This document shows positions 12,561-24,904 of a stretch of DNA of 64,000 nucleotides, in pieces; position 1 is the stretch's first letter; each line of letters begins with the position of its first letter. This DNA comes from Gnetum montanum (Eukaryota; Streptophyta; Gnetopsida; Gnetales; Gnetaceae). The stretch covers positions 197,253 through 261,252 of the forward strand of contig MNCI01013764.1 of the NCBI GenBank assembly GCA_015680685.1, given 5' to 3'. The position numbers and the translations under genes were made by a program. The notes below the pieces were generated by a model that worked only from the letters and a program-made list of their open reading frames with translations, was not told the DNA's origin and did no database searches.

Positions 12561-12815
12561 CAAAGAAAAGAGAAAGAATGGCAGGAAGACATGGTCCAAT
12601 GAACCCTGCAAGTAAGTCTATTAGAAAGTGAACTTGCAAAAGTGGATGAGTCACACACTGCAACAAAGAGTGCCATCAAATATATCAACTGACTATGCAA
12701 TGGTCTAATTATATGCTATGTGATAATTGATAAGGACGATGCTACCAAGGAGGAGCATGAGGCTTAGTTCAAGGCTATTATTAATCTTCTCAAACTCTTC
12801 AAACTGGACAACTGA
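12561..12815 (+). pseudogene. Decayed reading frame of unknown origin
   Basis: Translation in one frame gives a plausible helical protein (SLLESELAKVDESHTATKS, then EEHEA and FKAIINLLKLFK) interrupted by four stops, at 12600, 12684, 12765 and 12813. At least one looks like CAG changed to TAG. The helix-rich composition would suit a gag linker or coiled coil, but I do not recognise the family. Confidence 0.3.
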
Positions 12816-14595
12816 TCTTCCTCCTTTTGGTTCCTTCCATATCCCTATTCTAGATGTATTCACATATATTTTCATATTTCTCTTCTCAATGTCTCTCATT
12901 CATATATTAATAATAGAATTTAATAGTATTATCCTTTTTTCAAAATTCTCTTCCACTTTGGCTCTTGAATTGTGGTTTGCTTCAAGACCAAATGTGACAT
13001 CCCATTCCTGGATGTCAATGAAATATGATTGTTCCTTTCATAAAAATGCTGCATTACTTGAAAATAACTTGATCGCTCATATAACATGGAGAATAATGAG
13101 GAATGAACATGGAATAGAGCAGAAATAGAAAATAGTGAAAAAATTTTATTGATGTTTGGTTGGTATAGTGTAATGCCCTCTAAGTTATCTTCCTGTGACA
13201 CTTAGGACCTTAGAGATAATACAACACAACCACCATGGTTAGGCTATCCAGCCAAAAGGGATGATCAACCCCTTCTTATCCCACTTCACCTAGCTCTCAT
13301 TACTTACCAATCTTGGCTCTGCAACTCCATCCTGATACAACCTCTAAACTCATCCTTAAATGCCCCAAGTTAAACCCATTTCTAAGGGGTACCATGAATA
13401 GTTGTAACTCCTCATAATGAGGCACCTTTTCTTCTGAAGCTAATTACATGATTATAGTACAACTTCGTCCTTAACAAAGGATGAGACATTACACAAATCA
13501 TAGAGGCTAAAAGTGTCATTCCATGTAATTACAAGCATATTACAATTTCAAAAGATATGGTTAAGCAAATTAATTCATAATGAATTCCTTTTAATCAAGG
13601 AGCTTAGGCTACTAATTTATTTAAATTATATACCACTTGGAACAACTTTGGTATCACTACATTTTTTCCTACATATGAATGATAAATAAATTACATGGAA
13701 TCTTGTAACTATTTACGTCATTATTACCCATACTAAAAACATCAAAATTTTAATAAGCATAAACTACTAAAAATTAAGCTTTATCTTTATAGGATATGGA
13801 AAAAAGAATTTATTAGATATGGAAAATTCACATTGGAAGATGTTCTGGAACATATGTCCTAGTATGTTTTAACGACAATGATAGTATTAGCATTGAAAAT
13901 GAACATTTTCATTCCATAAGCATCATCGAAGCTATTGCTCATGTTATTTTACATTTTTTTTAATTTGTGGTCTATACTTAGAATTTATTTCATCTTTTAC
14001 ATTATATTCCATACTTAGTCAAATTTTTAGCATTTTCATACTTATCTATTTTTCCACTTAAATATCCCATTTTTAATAGAGGGATCTAAGATCCTTCTCT
14101 CTACACAATAATATTATTACTTTAATATCCTAGATTCTTTTACATAAGTTTTATATGCTTAGTTTTGTTTCGATCCTTATTTCTCCATCCTACACTTATT
14201 TTATTTTCCAATAATTTACACTTAGTCAATTTTCCAAGGATTTTACACTTGGTCATTTTTAAGATTAAAATTTCACCTTTCATCATTCTCTATTACTTCT
14301 GGTTCATGTATAATATCCTAAGTCCATATTAGATTGAAGTATTCATACCCTTTCATTTCATAATTGTTGATATCTCGAGGGTTATATTGATTTGAAGATC
14401 ATTTATTGCCATAGGCTAAGTTTTTTTCGATACTTAGTTTGTGGAGGTGTCATTGTAGGAGTAAAAAGAACATTTTCATAGGAATAATAGTAATCATAAT
14501 ATTTGGATTTAGATAATTCAAATATATATTTTTGAAACAATGGTCCAAACTATAATGATTTATGAGGTTTAGGTTTGGATCAAGAATCAAAAAAA
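12816..14595. other. Unassigned AT-rich DNA
   Basis: No coding, RNA or element-end signal seen. A loosely repetitive stretch at about 14030-14280 repeats TTACACTTAGTCAATTTT-like phrases. Confidence 0.4.
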
Positions 14596-15560
14596 TCTAA
14601 CTTGACTTTAGCTATTATTCTACAAGAAACTAGCTTTCTTTGTTGTATAAATTTATTTAAAAATTAAAATAAACTGGTTGGTTGTTAGATTTAATCACCT
14701 CATCACATATCTCAAAGTGTTGAATATATGTTAGACTATCTATATTGGCAATTAAAAAAATTATACATTAGGAATATTATGCTCATGCAAATGTGTAGCA
14801 ATAAGAATGAGAAATAACATTTAATATATTAAGAATTACTAAATTTAAACCTTGATTCCAATTCAACAAATATGTACTTCTATGTTTGACCTATGCATCT
14901 TGGAAAAATAATTTTTACTCTACATTACTCTCATAGTCTAATCAACCTTGTTGATTTTAAAAGCTTACCAAGATTTTTTTAAATCCAATCCTAGCATTAA
15001 AATCTTCATAAATGCATTTTTTCCTTATAGCAAAAAATAGTATATCCATTATGAAAAATGAGAAAGGAAATTTCTTTGAAAGGTTTTCTTTTGTCATAAA
15101 AGGTTGCTTCTCAACAATGAGGTATTAGCCTAGTGGTATAGGTCTTAGCCTAGTAACCCCAGGTCACACGTTCAATTTTACTAAGTAGCACTAAGTTATA
15201 AACTTCTATAAATCTTGGGATGTACCTATATTTCAATTATTTCAAGTTTCAATAGACCCTTCCTCCTCCTCCCCTCCCCCCAATTATTAAAAGTGGTTTC
15301 TCAAGGAACAAAATAATAATAAGCTAAGAAAAAAAAAAACCTTTCTAATGGGCTACTTGAATTCAAACATATTGCTTGTATTTATCCACTTTTTCAATTG
15401 TTATATATTGTTGTATTCTACTAAAAATCACCATATTCAAGCTAATAGAATGTCTTCATATTTTCTTTGATGAGAAAATGAAAAACTTTAAAAGCCTAAA
15501 CATAAAAGAGCATTGGAGTTGTCCTCATGTCATGTTTCAGTAATCCCAAAAATATCGAAA
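14596..15560 (+). repeat. Dispersed repeat D, copy 1 (contains a SINE)
   Basis: Non-coding repeat of roughly 0.8 kb without the SINE. It begins near ATCTAACTTGACTTTAG and ends near AAAAATATCGAAA. It aligns along most of its length with copies at 24905-25910 and 25931-26368, all in the same direction. No LTR, terminal inverted repeat or protein is evident. Confidence 0.7.
15115..15287 (+). mobile_element. tRNA-derived SINE
   Basis: The element starts with a tRNA-like head: A-box-like TAGCCTAGTGGT at 15126-15137 and B-box-like ACGTTCAATTTT at 15169-15180. A pyrimidine-rich tail (TCCTCCTCCTCCCCTCCCCCC) precedes the right flank. An imperfect target duplication of about 17 bases flanks it: TAAAAGGTTGCTTCTCAA (15097-15114) and TAAAAGTGGTTTCTCAA (15288-15304). 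Copy 2 of the surrounding repeat has the empty site, ATAAAAAGTGTCTCCTCAAG, near 25630. Transcription would be by RNA polymerase III; mobility depends on a LINE not seen here. Confidence 0.75.
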
Positions 15561-16311
15561 TTATTAAATGTAATCTATTGTGCACTGAGATAAGAAAATT
15601 TTCATTCCTCTCTTGTCTCTTTCATTTTTTTTCCATTCTTCAAATTTTTCAACGTATTCTTTATATAAAATTTCTTCATTTTGTCATAACTTTTCAACTT
15701 TTAGATTATGTTGATTATCCTAAAATTTTGTTGCTGCTCCAACATCCTTAAATCTAATAATAATATGCTGATTTCTTTCTCTCTTCTAATCTATTCTAAA
15801 AGAGTCCAATATAAGGGACTACTTTATTATATGCAAATTTTCTTCTAGTATCTTGGGGATTTTTCTTCTTCTTTTTATATACTCTAATGATGTGTAGATT
15901 AAATGCTTTTTCTTATTTTCTCCTTTCCCTTATAGTGTTTTTAAAATTATCTCACTCAATACAAATTATGATTCACATTTCTATGTTGGACATGTTCTTA
16001 TGTACGAGATGCATTACCTACATTTGTTTCCAATGTTATATATTTTTAAGGACATTTTTTACTAATATTTTGAATAATTTGGTAAAAATTTCATTTGCAT
16101 AATAAAATCCTCAACAACATTTTTTAGGTGCTTCATTCATGCAATTATTATTTTTGACTCTACTTGGAGGGTGTTTAATTATTTCACTTTTATTGCAACA
16201 CATGAAGCTAGTATGCACACATTGTGTGGTTTGTTGCAATGAATGGTATAACAATGTATTGCATACCAAAAATTTCAAATGGTGTAATATCAAAACTATG
16301 CAATATGTATG
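15561..16311. other. Unassigned DNA left of the LTR element
   Basis: AT-rich, with no recognised gene or repeat. Short open frames near 15887-16392 have no motif support. Confidence 0.4.
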
Positions 16312-17402
16312 TGTTGATGCATAACTTTTGGTCACACCAACACCAAGAAAGAAAACTCGTTTTAGGAGACTATTTCCTAGGGCGCCTTCCATATGGGTAT
16401 GGAAACCTGGGAATAGTCTCAGCTGGAGAGGTCTATGTGGCCTTTTGCAAATAAGTAACTAGAGAGAAATCTAGAATTTAAATTAAATAATTATCTTTAA
16501 TAGAATAGATAATTAAAAGAACTGAATTTTCCCTAGTCCCGCTAACGCTGCTAGTCTGTGACTGCCGATGGTATCCACTGTTGCGCAAGAAGACTGCGAT
16601 TGCCACGAGAGAGGGAGAGAGAGAGAAAGAGACTGTCCACTATAGTTCACACAGGGTAGCAACTACAATTCTTAAAGCCTGCCATCGTTTGCCACCTTTT
16701 GTGCACTGTCGTAGAGAGGAAGATCATTCACCCACATCTGCATCACCGTGACAAGCTCTTTCCATCACCAAGAAGATCCGCAAGGATCCAATTTTGAGCT
16801 GCTGGCTCCTACCTTGGACCCTCCTCAAAGATCAACTAGAAACTTGTAAAGAAGAGAAAAGAAAAGAAAAAAATTGCTACTTAGTGGAGAGGAAGCTTCC
16901 CCTTTAGACTAATAGTTAAAGCATGTTTTTGGGACCTCCATTCCTTCCTTCTTCTCTAAAGAACCCCCCTCTAGACTGCATTTTATAGCTACTACGGCCA
17001 TCCATAATGATGTGTATGTTTCATATAGCAGCTACAAAACTACCACCACTTCTTATGTAATAACTCCCACATTCTCCAATTAAGTGCCCACTTATGTCTG
17101 TAACCATCGTAACTTCCAAAACATCTGCTACTAATGATCGTAACCACCATCATTAACGATCATAATTGTCGTAACTTCCAAAACGTTCACCACTAATGAT
17201 TGTAATTGCTACCATTAATGACCGTAATCACTGTAACTTCCAAAACTTCTACCACTAATGTCTGTAACTGCTACCATTAATGACTACCACCTGGTAGTTC
17301 AAACTCCCACTACTTGCAGGATTTTTATGGTGGTTATTAAGAGAGAAATAGAGACGTTGATAATCATGGCCTCATGCAAGCATGGGAGTGTTGACATCAA
17401 CA
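16312..17402 (-). repeat. 3' LTR of the 16.3-23.9 kb element
   Basis: Ends TGTTGAT and ATCAACA form a perfect 7-base terminal inverted repeat. It contains three 62-bp tandem units starting at 17100, 17162 and 17224, a GA-rich run near 16610-16632 and a minus-strand TATA box (TATAAAATG, 16979-16987). It aligns from end to end with 22826-23918, with many substitutions. Confidence 0.88.
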
Positions 17403-17421
17403 CTTAGCCCCCAAACTTTTA
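17403..17421 (-). other. Polypurine tract
   Basis: AAAAGTTTGGGGGCTAAG on the minus strand lies directly before the 3' LTR, as expected for second-strand priming. Confidence 0.7.
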
Positions 17422-18586
17422 ATTGCATTCAAGTGCAAGGAACAAGACCACAAAAATTTTTAAAGGAGATGTAATAGATAGAAAATTACAAACATCACAA
17501 AACAAGCAAATGGAAACTTCAACGTAAACTATATTAACCTAAACATGATTAAAATAACCAAATAATCAAAAGAGAACTAGACATGGGCCACCCAGACCAC
17601 ACCATCTTATTTAATTGAACTCTAAATATATAGTTTTATTTATTTTAACTACATATATCTATATATAATTGAAATATATAATTATTAGTTCTTTCCCAAT
17701 CTTCTTATAAAGTAAAAGTCAATAGCATGCAAACTACTTTGAGCACAAGACCCATACTAAACTTAATGAGGAGGACAGGCTCATATTAGATTGTGGCTAG
17801 TCACAACTTTTGGATTTTTCCTTGGAATTTTTTTTTGAAAAATAGGTTTAAAAATGAAAATGGAGGTTAGGGTGAGGATAGCTGCCGAACCCCATCACAC
17901 TTAAGAACTTATTACACTACCAATGAATATGGTCCTCATTCCCTTTTTTTTTTTATAGAAAACTTTGCCCAAGGTGCAGTTCAACCCTCGTGTATGTGCC
18001 TTTAATTGCAATTTGATAGCATCATAGCAGGTCTCCTAGGTGGCTAAGGATTCTCAAGTGGAGATGAACACACTTCACCCCATTGTTCACAGGGTAACCA
18101 TGGATCATCACACTTGAGGGCTAGGGATTATGAGAGGGAAAATGGGGTTTTCCAAAGTTACCTAGTGATTATGGCTAAGCATTCTCCAACATCACCTATC
18201 CTACACTCACATGATCATGACGATTACATGATAAGTTAGCATAAATCTCATGCTCCATAATCCAACATAACTAAAGAAACTAAAACCTTGAAAAACACTA
18301 GGAAGAATCAAAGCATTATTGAAATATATGGTATAAAAGAGATTTTAAGTAATAGTACTAGGAAATATTATATAAAGAATTATACTCACATTATTTTCGA
18401 ATGGTGTTATGATGACCCAACACCTAGTAACTCAAAAGACCATAATGATTATTAAAATCATATGCAAAGCAAAAATCAAAATAATATGCCAAGAAAGAAA
18501 TGATGAAAGTGCAAAGAAAATATGCAAAGGCAACTATATACAAATGAAATGCATGACGAAGATGAAGAAAACATGCAACTAAGAAT
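17422..18586 (-). other. 3' untranslated region of the pol-deleted element
   Basis: Between the integrase stop and the polypurine tract. No open frame or repeat recognised. Confidence 0.5.
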
Positions 18587-19694
18587 CTAGTAGGTGTCCA
18601 CGTGGGGCACCTGAGTAGAAATGCTTTGGATGGAATGCATTAAAATTTCTAGGTGACTTATATCCTTGCACATCAGCAAACTTGTACATATTGGGGCCAA
18701 TGATGTCTTTAATTCGGAATGGGCTTGACCACATAGGAGAGAACTTACTTTGAAGGTTTGCTTGATCAAATGTTCTACCTTTTCCTAGGAATAGGTCTCC
18801 TATCTTAAAGACTTCACCAATGTATCTGTTGTCAAGACATTGTTAGTGCTTAAGATTACAAAAATCAAGACCTAATCTTAACTTGCTTGATTATTTTCTC
18901 TAAAGTTTTTCTTTGATATAAGTTTCAATGAGAGGTTTAGGTCCTAGTGGGTCATCAAATATAGCCTTTCTAAGAGAATGTTCCATTGATGTGTCATTAA
19001 AGTTTAGCAAACCTTCAACTATTTTAAGAAGTAGAATCTTATTTATATCTTTATCTTCCCCTAAAGGTGGTGGATCACTCAGACGAAATCCATCATGTTG
19101 TTGATAAGTTAAGGTGTCTTCATTGCTTTCTTCACCTTCTCTAGAAACTTGGTAAGATAGGGTGGAATCTACATGAGAGATAGGATTTATTTTTGTAATT
19201 ACACTCACATAGTTATTTTTAACATGTTCACTATGCTCAACCTTAATAACCCCAACATAAAGATTAGCATTTTGATCTTTCAAAGATTGATTTTGTTGAT
19301 CCAAGGTTGTAACTACTTGTTTGTAGAAGGGTTCTCGAGGTATAGTCATGTATTCAGATTTTCCTTTGATAGGGATTAATAGCTCTGAGAAATCTGACCT
19401 AAAGAAGCCCCTAAACTTGGCTTCAAAATTCCTACATAGGAGCACACCATAGGTAAGTGACATGTCAACTACCAAGATATCTATGTAACATGTAAATGTA
19501 GGGTATTATTTTAGTTGCAATTTCACTCCTTTTAATGACCCTACTATAGGTACATTGGACCCATCAAGTTGAATCACATTTTTCATTTGTGGTATCATTT
19601 GTGCTCCTAAAGTCTTACATACCTCAAGTGGCATGACACTGATGGTTGCTCCAGAATCCATCAAACAATTATGAACATGCTTCCCTAAAATGAT
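18587..19694 (-). pseudogene. Protease fused to integrase C-terminus across a pol deletion
   Basis: Minus-strand reading. The aspartic protease is at about 19680-19500 with an intact NCLMDSGATISVMP active site. A stop near 19505 is followed by the protease tail VVDMSLTYGVLLCRNF (open frame 19475-18900), which continues into an acidic linker. At about 18900-18850 the frame passes into the integrase C-terminal region: GDLFLGKGRTFDQANLQ, KFSPMWSSPFRIKDIIGP (GPY/F-type module) and NAFHPKHFYS. The whole RT, RNase H and integrase core, normally over 2 kb, is absent. The frame has single stops but is otherwise readable, so the deletion probably happened before heavy decay. Confidence 0.8.
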
Positions 19695-20442
19695 TGATGG
19701 GATGCGATATCGTAGCCTGGTGCCAGTTCTATAAATAAGAGGTGTCTCCCCCTTGTTTCTCCATCTAGATCAAGACCCTTAGCGAAACTCTACTAGTTTT
19801 ACCATTCAAAAATAGAATAATTTCCATTTGCCCGTAGTAGGAGTCTCAAAGTGAATGGATCTTTATTTGAGAAAATTGTACTTGAGCACACATTTGTGTA
19901 TGGAAATAAAGATGAACTTTCTGATAAACCTTGTAGTGCATGGACTAAGCTAATTAGGATTTAATTAATATTAAATGCTTAAATTCTTTCTTAGATAATT
20001 AATCTCTCTCAACCCTCAACTCCTAGTTAAGTGCATTCAGTATGACCGCTTTGAGCACGTGTGCTACGCTTGGTAACCGAGTAATGAATAGTGTTTGGTA
20101 ATCCCAGTAGCATTGCACTAGTTCAGGGTGTGTACAATAAGTGGAAATGGATACTGATGCTAGGATGATTAAAGTTTAGTTAGTGAAAGTTAGTTACTTA
20201 GTCTCTTCACCCTTTACTCTCTTAGCATAGGCGATAAAAAGATAAAGACATAAAAACCATATACCTTAGACTTACTTAACCATACAACCATGACAATACA
20301 AGTAAGTTTGGGAAGACAACTATTGATTAAGCTTAAGTGTTCCATAAGGTGCGTAAGCACTTAGTCCTTAGAGTTCAACCAGATCACTCGTGTAATGCTC
20401 ATATTCATATGGTTGAGTGTAGGGGTACCTCGCCACTCATCA
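19695..20442 (+). mobile_element. Solo LTR of the Athila-like family, exact TSD
   Basis: Starts TGATGGGATGCGATATCG and ends CACTCATCA. It is flanked by the identical 5-base duplication ATGAT at 19690-19694 and 20443-20447. It aligns with the reverse complement of 3482-4443 over most of its length (GGTTGAGTGTAGGGGTACCT near the end of both). No PBS follows, so this is a solo LTR left by recombination. It splits the gag-protease frame of the surrounding element, which resumes in frame if the LTR and one duplication are left out. Confidence 0.92.
19730..19737 (+). promoter_or_regulatory. TATA box of the solo LTR
   Basis: TATAAATA, 35 bases into the LTR. Confidence 0.55.
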
Positions 20443-22073
20443 ATGATCAAGGTTGTTAGTAAAGTAGGTTGCTTTTTCTTATTCATCATGGAATTATTTG
20501 CATTATGTACTGATAGCACATTAGGACTTTCTGTGAAGTGAACTTGTCTTTCAAGGATTGGGAATTTTTCTTTTCTAGTTTCAAGTGTATGAACTACATT
20601 CTGTATCACCTCTTTCATTTCATTAAATTGTAAAAGGTCATACATTGAAATGCTAGATTTAATTTTCTTCAAATCCTCAACTAGATCATAAGTCTTGTCT
20701 TCATATTTAGCTTCTTGTTGAGGTGGAGTTCTTGTAAGTATAGAAGGTGGGTTTGATCATTGTGAAGTTTTTGTTTGGGATGACCCGGTTTGAGTATGTG
20801 TGTTACTTTGACTAGGAGCTCTTCTAGTTGGAGGAGTGTAAGGGTCAGTCCTAGTTTGTTGCTATGGGTTGTTCATAATGTCAATAAGTCTATGAGTGTT
20901 ATGTGGGTTGGGATTGCTTACCATAACTTGCACCAATAAGGAAACCTCTTCATTTTCTGTTTCATAAGGTACCTTAAAAACTATAATAGGAGGTTTTCCA
21001 TTTTTTTGACCTTGGGTGTTGTCGCCATATAATGCTAAAAATTGGGGACAAGCCTTCTCATAATGTTGCCTACTGTTATGAAGGTAGCAATAATCATCAT
21101 TGGTTGATGAACTTGACTTTTCTGGTTGTATAGGATCCTTGTTGTTATTTCTCTTTAATTCAACTACTTCATTTGAAAGTTTTTGAAGTGAAGTTAATAT
21201 CTGGGTCATTTGATCTTAAGTTTGAGTTGGGGATTTAGTAGGGTTGGATACCTTGTTTGGGTTTATGATGGACTGAATTAAGGCCTTCGATTGATCCTCA
21301 TTCAAACTAGTGTTAGATGGTAGGAATGGAGAAGATGTAGGACCTTGAAAATAGCCATTTGTAGGTTGAGTCATTTAAAGGGGAATGGAAGTTTGGAACA
21401 TAGTGTTGGTCATTGGAAAAGTTGGTAGAGGTAAAGGACTATGTTGCATAGGTTTGGTAATGCTCATCATTCCAAACTGGGTTTGAATGCTATTCATAAG
21501 GGTAATTTGTTCTAGCTCCATGGGTTTAGCCATTGCTCCTTATATTTTTGTTATGTTAGGGTCTGATTTGATGGCATAGGCAAAGAATGGGTTGATGGTA
21601 GAGAGGTAAAAGTTGAGAATGCCATCGGGTTGTGGATGCATCTCACTTGGCACATAGGCCAATTGGTGAAGGAATCTCAAGTTGTAATCCCTAACATTTT
21701 CTCTAAGTAGCTTTCTAAAGCTAGTGAAGTTGCTAGATGCTATGGTAAGGCTTGTGAATTTGTCAAACTGAGTCAAAAACTTATATTTAAACTCCTTCCA
21801 TGAGTTAATGGAGCCATTGGGGAGCATTAAAAATCATTGGGTTGATTTTGTTCTTAAAGTTGTCATAAATACTCTACATGTCACATCATTTTGGACAATG
21901 TTGTAGATGCCTAGTGAGGTTTCAAAACATTGTATATGTTGGTGGGCATCGCTTATAGGGTTTGTGGGATAGTAGAACAAATTTATGTTCTGGAGTGACT
22001 TTGGGATGTTGTGGTAGTTAGTAAAGTTAAAGGGGTTACTGACTAAGGGAGCCGGGGGTTGATTGGCTACCAT
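20443..22073 (-). pseudogene. Gag of the pol-deleted element
   Basis: One minus-strand frame from the ATG at 22073 to the solo LTR. The gag domain is at about 21980-21560 (NLFYYPTNPISDAHQHIQCF, then SINSWKEFKYKFLTQFDKF and RENVRDYNLRFLHQLAYVP). A decayed zinc-finger-like CYLHNSRQHYEKACPQF lies near 21100. A Thr/Ser/Gln-rich tail and a segment KYEDKTYDLVEDLKKIKSSI lead to the protease. Stops occur at about 21834, 21540, 21375, 21222, 20865 and 20760. The frame is constant throughout. It is related to the gag at 39023 in domain order but has diverged strongly. Confidence 0.8.
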
Positions 22074-22795
22074 CCTAGTCCAAGATCTCCTAGGAATAAA
22101 ACTTGGAAAATGTGAGGCTCGTTGTTTCCTTAATGAGAAAAGATGAGTGATTGGTTAGTTAGAAGTAGAGGAGTGTTTGATCATAAAATAGAACTATAAA
22201 ATATAATTGTTAGAATGAAATTATAAAATTACTTAAAAAGAAAAGAAAATATTGAAATAATATTTTTTTTGGTAAAGAAAAACACTAAAATGTGCTATTT
22301 TTTTTGAAAAGAAAAATAAATGTATAAAATTGCAATACTTATAAAATTGAAAAGGGAAACAATAAAATGCAAGATCTTAGAAAAATAAACTTAAAATTGC
22401 ATAATCAAATAAAACCACCTTACCTAACCCAAGACTAAGGTAAGGACCGCCAAAATACAAATTCAAAAATGGGACTTGGATACAAGGATTTAAAAAAAGG
22501 GAAACAACAATAACAACAAAAGATTAAAGAAAAATAGGTGATGAGACCTGAAAGTTTTCAAGAAATGAACTTTTGAGAACAAGAAATAAAGGGCTCAAAA
22601 ATTATTTTAAAATATTTTTCAAGACAATGGCTGAAAACAGAAATTTTAAATAAAACAAGTTTGAAACAACAAAAATGAAATTTTCAGGGAATAAAAATAG
22701 AATAGCGACTAAAAAGAATAGAAAATAGATATTTTAGAAAATGAGATAACAATGGCTAGAAAAATGATAAGAAAAGTTGATAAACAAAAGGTGGG
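22074..22795 (-). other. 5' leader of the pol-deleted element
   Basis: A-rich on the plus strand, with no open frame. It separates the PBS from gag. Confidence 0.5.
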
Positions 22796-22825
22796 AGAAA
22801 GGCCTTCCTTCTAGTACCAAAAAGG
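22796..22825 (-). other. Primer-binding site, tRNA-Asn type
   Basis: Minus strand TTTTTGGTACTAGAAGGAAGGCC lies two bases from the LTR end. Plant tRNA-Asn(GTT) ends CCCCTCCTTCTAGCGCCA, so the expected site is TGGCGCTAGAAGGAGGGG; the differences look like decay. Confidence 0.75.
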
Positions 22826-23918
22826 TGTTGATCCAAAAATTTTGGTCACACCAACACTGGGAAAGAAAACTTGTTTTAGGAGACTATTGCATAGGGCACC
22901 TCTTGTATGGGTACGAAAACCTAGGAATAGTCTCAGCTCGAGAGGGCTATGTGGCTTTTTGCAAATAATAAATTAGAAAGAAATTTGGAATTTAAATTAA
23001 ATAATTATCTTTAATAAAATAGATAATTAAAAGAATTGAATTTTCCCTGGTCCTGCTAATGCTGCTAGTCCAAGACTACCGATGGTATTCATTGCTAGGC
23101 AAGAAGACCGCGATCGCCATAAGAGGGAGAGAGAGAGAGAAAGAGACTGCCCACTGTAGTCTACATAGGATAGCAACTACAGTTCTTAAAGCCTGATGTC
23201 ATTTGCCACCTTTTGTGCACCGTCATAGAGAGGAAGATCATTCACCCATGTCTGCACCATTGTGACAAGCTCCTGCTGTAGCTGAGAAGACTCGCAAGGA
23301 TTCGATTTTGAGCTACTGGCTCCTTCCTTGGACCCTCCTCGAAGATCAACTAGAAACCTGTAAAGAAGAGAAAAGAAAAGAAAAGACATTGCTGCTTAGT
23401 GGAGAGGAAGTTGCCCCTTTAGACTAATAGCCAAAGCCTATTTTTGGGACCTCCCTTCCTTCCTTTTTCTCTAAAGAGCCCCCCTCTAGACTCCATTTTA
23501 TAGCCACTGTGGCCATCCATAATGATGCGTACATTTCATGTAACGACTACAAAAACTTCCACCACTTCTTATGAAATAACTCCCACATTCTCCAATTAAG
23601 TGCCCACTTATGTTTGTAACTGTCGTAGCTTCCAAAACATCTACTACTAATGACTGTAACCACCATCATTAATGACCGTAATTGTTGTAACTTCTGAAAC
23701 ATTTTCCACTAATGACCGTAACCGCTATCATTAATGACTGTAATCGTCGTAAGTTCTGAAACGTCTGCCACTAATGTTTGTAACTACTACCATTAATGAC
23801 TACCACCTAATAGCTTAAACTCCCACTACTTGCATGATTTTTATTGTGGTTATTAAGAGAGAAATAGAGACGTTGATAATCATGGTCCCATGTGAGCATG
23901 GGAGTGTTGACATCAACA
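22826..23918 (-). repeat. 5' LTR of the 16.3-23.9 kb element
   Basis: Begins TGTTGAT and ends ATCAACA. It has three 62-bp units at 23616, 23678 and 23740, and a minus-strand TATA box at 23494-23502. It matches 16312-17402 in order and content. Confidence 0.88.
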
Positions 23919-24904
23919 ATATGGAAGATTGGGTAACATGAAATGAAATGGAAAATTTACCAGGTGTATCATAATGCATTCACACAAGATACAACATGTG
24001 CATCATCTAGAATATTATGTGAATTTTACTGCTTGAATTCACAACACATAATTCTATAACTTACTTCGAATAACTAAATCTTATTCTTTACAAAAATTCA
24101 TGAAGTAAAAAATAGTTCCTTTTTTTATCGTTTTGTACAATCAATAATACATTTCAATTCAATGAGCTGATCAATAGTAAAATGATGCAGGCTAAACATA
24201 GCTTATGAGACTACTTATAAATTGTTTTCTTCCATATATCCACTGATCTTTATTCATGAGTATTTCCTAAAATCTTAGGAAAAATATTATTGATTACAAT
24301 AAAATTATCAGCAAAATATCCCTATTAATGTATTATTATTTATCAAAACCAAAATGGAGGGCATGGTTTAGATCTTTCCATATTATCTTCTATGCTAAAG
24401 ATTCTTCCCAAGTAAGCATTTCTCTATATAGCTTTGCTACATCAACTACTTTACCTAAGGCTAGTGTAATGATGCTCTATATAGTATCTTCATATAAGAT
24501 GAAAAGATTGTTATTACTCTTCAAATATCCTAAAAACTCTTTGTTACCCTAAAATAATTTTTAATAAAATTTCTTAATATTTGAAAAGGGAAATTTTGGT
24601 TCTAGTCTTTCCTTTCTACGAAGAAACTTCTAAAAGTATCTTGGTTCTTTCTTAATTATGTGGAGAAGAGTAGTTCATTGTTCTTAAATGGACTACATCT
24701 TTTTGTTGCAAATCAAATTCTTATAATGCATGATAGCTTTTGGAGATTTTTGCATTTTCAATTTAATTCTAGCTACCATATATTCAAAATTAAACCAAGG
24801 CTAGAACTATGTTGTTATTTTTAGATAAACCTATTGTACTACCACCACTAAAATTTCTACAAGGTTTGCATTAGGCTTCCAATGTTTTTGGATTGTCTCT
24901 TGAA
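23919..24904. other. Unassigned DNA
   Basis: AT-rich, with no recognised gene or element end. The open frame at 24328-24552 has no motif support. The last 28 bases belong to the left arm of the inverted repeat that starts at 24877. Confidence 0.4.

Larger units (their letters stand above)
16312..23918 (-). mobile_element. LTR retrotransposon with internal pol deletion (non-autonomous)
   Basis: Two LTRs of about 1.09 kb in direct orientation (16312-17402 and 22826-23918) bound an interior transcribed on the minus strand. The PBS is next to the right LTR and a polypurine tract next to the left one. Flanks are GTATG (16307-16311) and ATATG (23919-23923), a four-of-five target duplication. The interior holds gag, protease and the integrase C-terminus; reverse transcriptase, RNase H and the integrase core are missing. 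A 748-bp solo LTR of another family is inserted between gag and protease. Confidence 0.88.

Noticed and set aside
15126-15180. Functional tRNA gene
   Set aside because: Only box-like motifs remain, no acceptor stem closes, and flanking duplications show it is the head of a SINE.
16111-16454. Overlapping short open frames on both strands
   Set aside because: They straddle the LTR boundary at 16312 and carry no protein motif.
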